Of a stretch of DNA of 59,233 nt, positions 52,804 to 59,233 are shown in pieces (position 1 is the stretch's first letter; each line of letters starts with the position of its first letter). The translations under genes were made by a program, and so were the position numbers. Location of the stretch: assembly GCA_001567115.1 (NCBI GenBank), contig LMZT01000164.1, positions 1 to 59,233 of the forward strand. The letters run 5' to 3'. Origin of the DNA: Candidatus Hinthialibacteria bacterium OLB16. GTDB taxonomy: Bacteria > Hinthialibacterota > Hinthialibacteria > OLB16. The notes beneath the pieces are model-generated. The model was not told where the DNA came from. It ran no database searches and saw nothing but the letters and a program-made list of their open reading frames with translations.

Positions 52804-53748
52804 GATTGCAGCTCCCGGTCCTTCTCCCGGATCAGTTGCATAAAATATTTTTCAAGGGACACATGCTCGCTTCTGGCTTCGAGAATCGTGGCTCCACCCT
52901 GCGCCAGGTGCTGAAGCACCCCCGCATAGGAAGCGGCCCCATCGATCAGGCAATGGTACTTTTCTTCACCCAGGCTTTCGATTGTGTGATCCGCCTTGAG
53001 AGGGGCAAAGACCCCTTCATTGTCTGTGGAGAAGAGAATCGAGAAACGGTCCAGCGGGTGCATCAAATCTTCGACTTTCTTTTCTTCGATGCACCGCCCG
53101 CGATGAACAATCAGAACACGGTCGCAGAGATCTTCCACCTCGGGCAGCTCATGGGATGAAAAGAAAATGGTGCGGCCGCGCGCTTTGAGGCGCAGCAGAA
53201 CCTGCCGCAGATCGAAACGGCCGATTGGATCAAGCCCGGAGGAGAGCTCATCGAAAATCAGCAGCTCCGGGTCGGCGATGATCGCCTGGGCGATCCCGAG
53301 CCGCTGCTGCATCCCTTTCGAGAATTGCCGCAGCTGCTGCTCTCCGCGCCCTTTCAGCCCAACCTCTTCGAGCAGCCCGGGGATGCGCCGCGCCAGTGTG
53401 GCACGGTCCATTCGATGCAGGCCGCCATACAGCTCGAGCAGCTCACGCGGCCTTCATGAAGGGGTAATACAGGGCCACTTCCGGCAGATAGCCCATGCGC
53501 ATTCGTGAAGTGACTGTGCCAGCAGTCTCGCCGAAAACTGTGATGCTTCCCGATGTTGGAAAAAGAAAGCCCATGATCGATTTGATGGTGGTCGATTTAC
53601 CGGCGCCATTCGGCCCGACAAATCCGACACACTCCCCTTCGGAAACCTCGAAGGACATGCCATCGACCGCACGGATCCGGGAAGGTCCGCGGCCATATTC
53701 AACCACCAGATTTTTTACAGAAAGAACGGCGGATGGTTCATGACCCAT
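52785..53748 (-). pseudogene. ABC transporter ATPase, split by a one-base insertion
   Basis: The N-terminal 101 residues (53748-53443) carry the Walker A motif GPNGAGKST (45-53) and end YYPFMKAA before a stop. The C-terminal part, in another frame from about 53449 down to 52785, carries the signature FSKGMQQRLGI, Walker B LLIFDELSSGLDP and the H-loop FFSSHELPEVE. Family members read ...YPFMKARELLELYGGLH..., and deleting one base at AAGGCCGCGTGA restores exactly that. The two halves together give a standard ATPase of about 320 residues for the two ABC-2 permeases downstream. Its start overlaps the last 11 bases of the FGGY kinase gene. Confidence 0.85.
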
Positions 53749-55180
53749 TGCCCTGGATCAACCCCCTTTCACGGCATTCAGCCCGGAGTCTGCCGAGCTG
53801 TGCCTGTGCCCAGTCTGACCACGATATCACCGGCTCAAAGATCCGGTCTGTGGCTGTCATAGCCCGGCTTGCAGCCGCCAGATCTCCTCCATGGAATTCC
53901 ATGGCTGCCGCCAGCACCGCCACTCCGAAAGCTGGATCGGTGGACCGGCTGCGCGCCAGGCAGCATTGCAGGATATTTGCGCGGATCTGGTTCCATTCAT
54001 CGCTTCGTGAACCATTCCCTGTTGTATATATCGGCGGCCGGACTGTGATTCCCAACTCCTCAAAACGCACAAAACACCATCTTTCCACCAGTCCAACACC
54101 CTGCAGCAGGGCCAGGTACCGATCGATTTCATCCGTGGGAGATTCCATGAAGCCCACAGCCCCGGGGGAATCGAAGGGGAATCTCTCGCCCACTTCCACC
54201 AGTGGATAAGACAGGGTGGCAGTCGGGAACCGGGAAAAAGCATGGCGATCGAGCTCCCCCAGATTCCTGCCTCCGAAATTTTTTTTCAGACAAGCCCCCC
54301 CCACATTGCTCGCTCCACCAGGAAGCCAGCCGCCTCCCGGGTGGCGGTGGCAATAAACAACCCCCCGCGGATCCCGAATCAGATCCTTTGATATCCCCTT
54401 GAAAGCCAGGGTTGTCCCCAGGCAGACCGCAAACTCTCCATCCAGTGCGGCCCCGGTTGCCAGAAATCCGGCGGTGCTGTCGGTCACTCCGGCACGGATT
54501 CGGGTTGCAGCGGGAACTCCCCATTCATCAGCAAATTGTTTCCTGAGTGTGCCCACTGCTGTGCCTGAGGGAACAATGCGCGGGAGCAGATGAGAAATGT
54601 TCAGGCTCTCAAGCTCAGCCGGCCAGGCATCGGCCACCAGGTTATAACCGGTTTTCAGCGAGTTGGAAGGATCGGAAATCCCCCACTCTCCACTCAAAAC
54701 CCCCGCTACATAATCGGCCTGATGGGCGATCAGTTGAACCTGATTAAAAATGTGTGGAAAATGGTGCTGAAAATACAGAATTTTGCTCAAAGCGAAAGTT
54801 GCACCAAAGCGGTAACCCGCCTCCCGGCAATGCCCAGCCAGGAGACTGTTGAGCTGAATGGCTTCTTCGGCTGAGCGGGTGTCATTATGGAGAATTCCCG
54901 GGGAAAGCGGCCGGTAGTGACCATCGAGGAAAACAACTGTTCCCGAGGTTGCATCGATGCTGATGGCCTTGAGGTTCTGACGGTTATCACCGAGCTGGGA
55001 GAGGCATCCCTCCAGAGCCTCGATGGAGGCCTGCCTCCAGCTGTCGGCGGATTGCTCCGAAGCGCCATCATCATTCATCTCCGGAGCGGGGAGAGGAGAA
55101 CTCGATCCGGCAAGAATCTTTCCGCCCGGATCGACTGCGAGCGCCCGCGCCCCGCCGGTGCCGACATCCAGACCGATCAC
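53738..55180 (-). CDS. FGGY-family carbohydrate kinase (ribulokinase/xylulokinase group)
   Basis: The 480-residue product has the FGGY two-domain fold. IGLDVGTGGARALAVDPGGK is the phosphate-binding P1 loop, and ISIDATSGTVVFLDGHYRPL the substrate loop. DSTAGFLATGAALDGEFAVC lies at the start of the second domain, and PGGASNVGGACLKKN is near the ATP site. It is close to D-ribulose/D-xylulose kinases of plants and cyanobacteria. Start: GTG at 55180 gives MIGLDVG; CTG at 55192, six bases after GGGGAG, would give MTDFVIGLDVG, which fits the family better. Kinase function is clear, the exact pentulose is not. Confidence 0.85.
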   Translation of the reverse strand: MIGLDVGTGGARALAVDPGGKILAGSSSPLPAPEMNDDGASEQSADSWRQASIEALEGCLSQLGDNRQNLKAISIDATSGTVVFLDGHYRPLSPGILHNDTRSAEEAIQLNSLLAGHCREAGYRFGATFALSKILYFQHHFPHIFNQVQLIAHQADYVAGVLSGEWGISDPSNSLKTGYNLVADAWPAELESLNISHLLPRIVPSGTAVGTLRKQFADEWGVPAATRIRAGVTDSTAGFLATGAALDGEFAVCLGTTLAFKGISKDLIRDPRGVVYCHRHPGGGWLPGGASNVGGACLKKNFGGRNLGELDRHAFSRFPTATLSYPLVEVGERFPFDSPGAVGFMESPTDEIDRYLALLQGVGLVERWCFVRFEELGITVRPPIYTTGNGSRSDEWNQIRANILQCCLARSRSTDPAFGVAVLAAAMEFHGGDLAAASRAMTATDRIFEPVISWSDWAQAQLGRLRAECRERGLIQGNGS

Positions 55181-55195
55181 AAAATCAGTCAGAGT

Positions 55196-55678
55196 TCACT
55201 CCCCTTCCAGACGGCCTTCGAGAGCCATGACATAACCTTCGAAATACTGCCCTACAGACCTGCACAGTTCCGGTGAGTCGAGGTCTTCGAAGGGAATTTC
55301 CGAGTGGAAATAAAACTCCCCCGCATCATGGTAATGGATCATCGGCCACTGGAGTTCGTCATCGGCTTCCATCTCGTCTTCGAGGAATTCGGTCATCGAT
55401 CCGCCGCTGTCCAGGACTGCCTGCTCGATCCCTTCGCTGACCCAGCGATTGGTGGTGGCCAGCCCGACACGGATGGTTCCGGACTGGCAGCGAACCCCCA
55501 GGAAAAAAGCGCAGTCTTCCACAACCTTGAAGAGGAGCCGGATGTCATCCCTGGCCGTGTCTTCACCCGCTGGTTGAATCGTTTTTTCCGGGTTCATCCA
55601 GGCCCGAAAGTCCTGCCATTCATTCCAGGCCCAGTCAAGAAACTTTTCCGCGGAGCTCAAAGAAGCTTCAGCACTCAT
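55196..55678 (-). CDS. Unknown acidic protein, YbjN/secretion-chaperone-like
   Basis: I do not recognise this 160-residue protein with certainty. It is acidic, with no signal or membrane segment. Residues about 40-150 alternate helices and strands: DIRLLFKVVEDCAFFLGVRC, GTIRVGLATTNRWVSEGIEQ and FHSEIPFEDLDSPELCRSVG. The layout, with paired strands and a final helix (YFEGYVMALEGRLE), resembles YbjN or type III chaperone-like folds. It ends 15 bases before the FGGY kinase and starts the run of minus-strand genes through 50199, so it may belong to the same operon. Confidence 0.55.
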   Translation of the reverse strand: MSAEASLSSAEKFLDWAWNEWQDFRAWMNPEKTIQPAGEDTARDDIRLLFKVVEDCAFFLGVRCQSGTIRVGLATTNRWVSEGIEQAVLDSGGSMTEFLEDEMEADDELQWPMIHYHDAGEFYFHSEIPFEDLDSPELCRSVGQYFEGYVMALEGRLEGE

Positions 55679-55738
55679 CGATGCCCTCTTTTCGGATGGC
55701 TGGCTGGATGCTGATGCAGCATTTGAGAAAAAGGCAGC

Positions 55739-56686
55739 TCAGCCGGCGACAGCGGAACGCGCCTCATCTGCCAGGGATGTGCTCAGATATCTTTCACCGC
55801 AGCTGGGAAGGATCACCACAATCAGCTTGCCTTCGTTTTCCGGACGGGAGGCAAGCAGCAGAGCGGCATGAATGGCGGCGCCCGAGGAAATTCCACACAG
55901 AATTCCTTCGATGCGGGAAGCCTGGCGCGCACGCTCAAAGGAATCTTCATTGGTCACTAAAATAATCTCATCGATGATCTTCGTATTGAGAATTTCGGGG
56001 ATGAATCCGGCCCCAAGCCCCTGAATTTTGTGCGGACCGGGTTTCCCCCCGGAAAGCACTGGGGAATCCTTGGGTTCAACCGCAACCATCTGGACCGATG
56101 GTTTTCTGGCTTTGAGCACCTCGCCTACACCGGTGATGGTTCCGCCGGTTCCGACACCCGAGATCACAATATCGACTTTTCCATCGGTGTCATTCCAGAT
56201 TTCTTCAGCGGTGGTGCGGCGATGAGCCTCGGAATTGGCTTCATTTTTGAACTGCTGGGGCATCCAGGCATTGGGGGTCGAGGCGACCAGTTCTTCGGCA
56301 CGCTCGATGGCTCCGGGCATTCCCTTGGAGGCCGGGGTCAGCACCAGCTCCGCGCCCATCATATACAGGAGAATCCTTCTTTCCATCGACATCGATTCCG
56401 GCATGGTCAGAACCAGGCGATACCCCCGTGCGGCCGCCACAAAGGCAAGGCCGATCCCAGTATTCCCGCTGGTCGGCTCAATGATGACTGTCTCGGGTTT
56501 CAGGATCCCGGCTTTCTCGGCAGCATCGACCATGCTGACAGCAATGCGATCCTTCACACTGGCCAGTGGGTTGAAAAATTCCAGTTTGCAGACCACTGTG
56601 GCTTTGAGGCCTTCGGTCATTTTGTTCAAACGAACCAAGGGGGTGTTTCCAACAGTCTCGGTGATATTGTTATAGATGCGGCCCAT
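55739..56686 (-). CDS. cysK: Cysteine synthase (O-acetylserine sulfhydrylase)
   Basis: CysK makes cysteine from O-acetylserine and sulfide with PLP. The 315-residue product has [20 protein letters not shown], the PLP Lys in [14 protein letters not shown], and [39 protein letters not shown] is the phosphate-binding loop, and [17 protein letters not shown] closes the site. The length is standard. GAGGAG is nine bases upstream of the ATG at 56686. A promoter candidate lies a further 33 bases upstream. The neighbours have no link to sulfur metabolism. Confidence 0.96.
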   Translation of the reverse strand: MGRIYNNITETVGNTPLVRLNKMTEGLKATVVCKLEFFNPLASVKDRIAVSMVDAAEKAGILKPETVIIEPTSGNTGIGLAFVAAARGYRLVLTMPESMSMERRILLYMMGAELVLTPASKGMPGAIERAEELVASTPNAWMPQQFKNEANSEAHRRTTAEEIWNDTDGKVDIVISGVGTGGTITGVGEVLKARKPSVQMVAVEPKDSPVLSGGKPGPHKIQGLGAGFIPEILNTKIIDEIILVTNEDSFERARQASRIEGILCGISSGAAIHAALLLASRPENEGKLIVVILPSCGERYLSTSLADEARSAVAG

Positions 56687-56718
56687 GAATTTGCACTCCT
56701 CTATCAGGAACTGAACTT

Positions 56719-56747
56719 ATCGTAATGAAGCCCGCATGATGAAGCAA
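56719..56747 (-). promoter_or_regulatory. Candidate sigma-70-type promoter of cysK
   Basis: On the minus strand TTGCTT (56747-56742; four of six) and TACGAT (56724-56719; four of six) are separated by exactly 17 bases. Transcription would start near 56712, with a leader of about 26 bases that includes the GAGGAG site. The rest of the spacer up to 56937 shows no gene. Confidence 0.35.
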
Positions 56748-56937
56748 GCACTTATCCGCATCTGTAATCGAGGAAACAGAACAAAAAAACATTATCGTGG
56801 ATGAAGTTTGCTGCATTGAGGTTCCATCGGCTTCGCTCAGGAATCGATGGGCTGGAGGGTGAGAAAAACGGGGAGCCTGCCTGAGGTCGGAGCCGGAAGA
56901 GAGGGGGATGGTTCCCCACCCCCCCCCATGCATCAGT

Positions 56938-57633
56938 TCAACGGGTGAAGCTGGACATCGGGTTGTAAATCCCACCCGGGCCATACGAATAAAGATCCCC
57001 CTGCGATTTGGTCCCATTGGTTGGTGTGTAATAAACCACATCTCCCCCAAAAGTTTTGGTCATGCCAGGCAGATTTGCCAGCCGGTCCCACTCCCAGAAT
57101 CCATCCGGCCCCGGGGAGATAAAACCATACTTGAACCGGTCCCTGGGTTTGTCGAACAGGCGGACATTGAACCGGCCTCCGACTGCTGCCGGCCGGCCCC
57201 GTGAACGGCACTTGCCGGGAGGTGGACGGAAGGTCTCATCACAGCCATACCCTTCGCGGGTGATATACCAGCTGTTGACAATATCTCCTCCAGCCCCTCC
57301 CAGAGCCGCCAGGACAAATGGATCCAGAGGAATCCGTTTGATATAGGAGGTCGGGGTGGTCAGCTTGGATCCCGAATTCCACCAGTTGCCATCCAGGCAC
57401 CGTTTGAAAACTGTACGGTCCTCCTCCTCATCACAGGGATACTGCTTCCAGTCGAGGTTATACATCTCCACTGCTGTCGCAAGGCTCTTGAGATCCGCCT
57501 GAACTTTGGTCCCTCGCGCCCGCAGCTGGGCATCCAGGAAATTCGGCAGAGCGATCCCGATCAGAATCAGAATGATGGCAATGACAATCAGCAGTTCGAT
57601 CAGAGTAAATCCATTGTCCAGTTTTATGGTCAT
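56938..57633 (-). CDS. Prepilin-type pseudopilin with YTPTNG tail, copy C
   Basis: The 231-residue product has the shortest leader of the three, eight residues ending in Gly8. The mature protein starts FTLIELLIVIAIILILIGIA with Glu13 as mature Glu5, then PNFLDAQLRARGTKVQADLK. The globular part has a DPF segment (SYIKRIPLDPFVLAALGGAG), paired Cys residues (CDEEEDRTVFKRC; GYGCDETFRPPPGKC) that may form disulfides, and the PGPDGFWEW turn. The tail reads VYYTPTNGTKSQGDLYSYGP. The ATG at 57633 follows TTGAAGGAGTGTGCC, a strong site. It lies 68 bases downstream of the LamG-domain gene on the same strand, so both surface proteins may be coexpressed. Confidence 0.9.
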   Translation of the reverse strand: MTIKLDNGFTLIELLIVIAIILILIGIALPNFLDAQLRARGTKVQADLKSLATAVEMYNLDWKQYPCDEEEDRTVFKRCLDGNWWNSGSKLTTPTSYIKRIPLDPFVLAALGGAGGDIVNSWYITREGYGCDETFRPPPGKCRSRGRPAAVGGRFNVRLFDKPRDRFKYGFISPGPDGFWEWDRLANLPGMTKTFGGDVVYYTPTNGTKSQGDLYSYGPGGIYNPMSSFTR

Positions 57634-57701
57634 GGCACACTCCTTCAACGGCCTCTCCGTTTGCCTGTTATCCATTGGCGGGAGTTCCTGCTCCCGGACT
57701 G

Positions 57702-59233
57702 TTATTTGAACAGCGACCAGTGGTTGGTGGAGCTGGGTCCCTGGTCCCGCAATTTGATGATGCCGATGCCTTCGGCTTTGGCCTTTCCGACTGCGGCGAT
57801 ATCCTCAGGCAGCATGGCGCAGTCGACAATGGTCACCGAATTGGCATAGCCCTCACCGGTATCCCCGCTTTCATCGGAAAACAGCCAGGCGGGAAGATTG
57901 TCTGCTGCAGGATACAGCGACCAGCGGCCATCCACACCGCTCAGATTAGTAGTTCCGACATAAACTCCATCGATATATTTGTCCACTTTCGAGCGGGTCA
58001 GATCAACTGAAAAAGCCAGCCGGTACCAGGTATCGGGCAGAATCGTCCCATGATAGCTGCCACTGATGCCTATCCCATTGGGGCTGGGCGTTGTGCCTCC
58101 ATCCCCGATGTACAAATCCCCATCATTCGAGTTGACCTCATTGGTCTGGAAAAGGGAACGCCAGATATTGTCTGAGGAGGCAGGGTAAAGCACATCCATG
58201 ATCAGGGTGTACTGATTGACATAGAGACCACCGCCATTGGCAGCAATACCATGGAACATCTGGATTCCATCCCCGGATGTGGGATAGGCCGGGAAGTGCA
58301 TGACCATTGCTGGAGAGCCATCGATATCCGGAATCCCGAAAGCCGTGGTGGTATCGAACAGGGTGGTATCGGTTGCGCTGCCGACAAAAACCATATCCTG
58401 GCCCACAGTCGCCTTGAGGCTCCCCAGCTCAAAATCCCATAATCCGGAGGTATGGCACACGGGAGGGACTGTGGTTGGAGTGGGGACAGGAGTCGGGCTT
58501 GGGCCTGGGGTCGAGGTCGGAGCCGGTGTGGGAGTTGGAATCACCGGGAACAGGCCATTCGCGGATGGGCCTCCGAGGGATTGAATGTCCAGCGCCGATG
58601 CTGTCCCATCCAGGATCGCGATGCTGTTCACATATCCTTCATCTGTATCTCCACTTTCATCGGAGAACAGCCAGGAGGGGTTCCCCTGGGTCGCTGTATA
58701 TAAAGTCCATGTTCCATCCAGCGCATCCAGTTCAGAGGTCCCCACATAAGTCCCATTGACATACTTGTCCATGACCGGTGGGACCGCGGCGGAATCCATC
58801 ACAAAGGCGATCCGGTACCATGTATTGGGAAGAAGGGTTCCGTGGTAAGTGAAATTCGCACCAATCCCATTCGGGTCCGGCCCGACTGACCCATCGCCGA
58901 CAAAGATATCGGCATCATTGCTGTTTGAGGAGCTGGTCTGAAAGAGCGCTCGGTACCGGTTATCGGATTCTGGCGGAAACAGGATATCCATCAACAGTGT
59001 ATAGCGGTTGACATAAGATCCGCCGCCATTCGCCTCGATTCCCGGGTAGACCATGATCCCATCTGCGGCAATGGGATAACCTGGAAAATGCATCACATTG
59101 GCTGGGCTGCCCCCGATGTCTGGAATCCCGAAAGATGTTGTCGATCCGAAGGTTGTTGTCGCTGATGCTGCACCCGCGAAAACCAGGGGTTGCCCAACCA
59201 GTGGCTGACAGGGAGCCGTTATCAAAATCCCAC
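57702..59233 (-). CDS. LamG-type surface protein with two repeats (5' end cut, frameshift at 59197)
   Basis: About 507 residues are visible. Two copies of a roughly 225-residue concanavalin/LamG-like unit align along their length: each has FGIPDI-x-GSPA-x-VMHFP, ANGGG-x-YVN-x-YTL, and SWLFSDESGDT or AWLFSDESGDT. Between them is a Pro/Thr linker (PTPTPAPTSTPGPSPTPVPT). Repeat 1 is out of frame at its first line: WDFDNGSLSAT is encoded in one frame and VGQPLVFAG in another, while repeat 2 reads ELGSLKATVGQDMVFVG without interruption. One extra G near 59197 explains it. The protein is probably an extracellular sugar-binding or adhesive protein; the N-terminus lies outside the window. Confidence 0.75.
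   Translation of the reverse strand, partial: GILITAPCQPLVGQPLVFAGAASATTTFGSTTSFGIPDIGGSPANVMHFPGYPIAADGIMVYPGIEANGGGSYVNRYTLLMDILFPPESDNRYRALFQTSSSNSNDADIFVGDGSVGPDPNGIGANFTYHGTLLPNTWYRIAFVMDSAAVPPVMDKYVNGTYVGTSELDALDGTWTLYTATQGNPSWLFSDESGDTDEGYVNSIAILDGTASALDIQSLGGPSANGLFPVIPTPTPAPTSTPGPSPTPVPTPTTVPPVCHTSGLWDFELGSLKATVGQDMVFVGSATDTTLFDTTTAFGIPDIDGSPAMVMHFPAYPTSGDGIQMFHGIAANGGGLYVNQYTLIMDVLYPASSDNIWRSLFQTNEVNSNDGDLYIGDGGTTPSPNGIGISGSYHGTILPDTWYRLAFSVDLTRSKVDKYIDGVYVGTTNLSGVDGRWSLYPAADNLPAWLFSDESGDTGEGYANSVTIVDCAMLPEDIAAVGKAKAEGIGIIKLRDQGPSSTNHWSLFK

Overview
The window comes from a flagellated bacterium with a moderately GC-rich genome, a multi-subunit NADH dehydrogenase (complex I), lipoproteins and a large investment in extracellular carbohydrate handling. 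Three unlinked prepilin-type proteins with the same C-terminal tail, a GH172 (DUF2961) protein, several Gfo/Idh/MocA oxidoreductases and a Pro/Thr-linked LamG protein would fit one of the uncultured, polysaccharide-degrading phyla (Sumerlaeota, Hydrogenedentota or Lentisphaerota-like). That placement is an inference, not something the sequence proves.

Layout. 1-7413 (minus strand) is a late flagellar block: two tandem flagellins, flaG, fliD and the start of fliS. 7791-11581 (minus) holds a CocE-type hydrolase and a GT-C membrane glycosyltransferase. 11768-14898 is a mixed stretch: a Gfo/Idh protein with an altered catalytic motif, an unknown protein, an orphan MNT antitoxin whose HEPN partner seems lost, a helix-turn-helix regulator and a cupin. 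14981-18409 is purC-purF-purM, followed by an MFS exporter, an AhpD-like protein and a GT-C glycosyltransferase with no normal start codon. 22448-23098 is an AbrB/PIN toxin-antitoxin pair. 23103-25963 (minus) is a frameshifted lipoprotein and a secreted (alpha/alpha)6-barrel glycosidase. 26636-34920 carries galU, a PfkB sugar kinase (HldE-like), nikR, a frameshifted GT39-like protein, tRNA-Gln(UUG), a GHMP sugar kinase (HddA-like), a GH172 protein and a pseudopilin. 34921-35946 is a second Gfo/Idh protein.

36202-47484 (minus) is the complex I operon in the order nuoA-B-D-H-I-J-K-L-M-[fic]-N. It lacks nuoC, and nuoE, F and G are absent too. A self-inhibited Fic (AMPylator-type) gene of lower GC sits between nuoM and nuoN. 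47648-50174 has an exported unknown protein, a second pseudopilin and a third Gfo/Idh protein. 50199-55678 (minus) looks like one operon: an unknown acidic protein, an FGGY sugar kinase, an ABC-2 exporter (ATPase frameshifted, two permeases) and a membrane-anchored TPR-like protein. The window ends with cysK, a third pseudopilin and a LamG-domain surface protein cut by the window edge.

Four otherwise well-conserved genes (near 23684, 30440, 53448 and 59197) are each broken by one base. The reader should treat them as probable assembly or sequencing errors, or recent pseudogenes, until raw reads are checked. I see no CRISPR array, transposase, integrase or rRNA gene.
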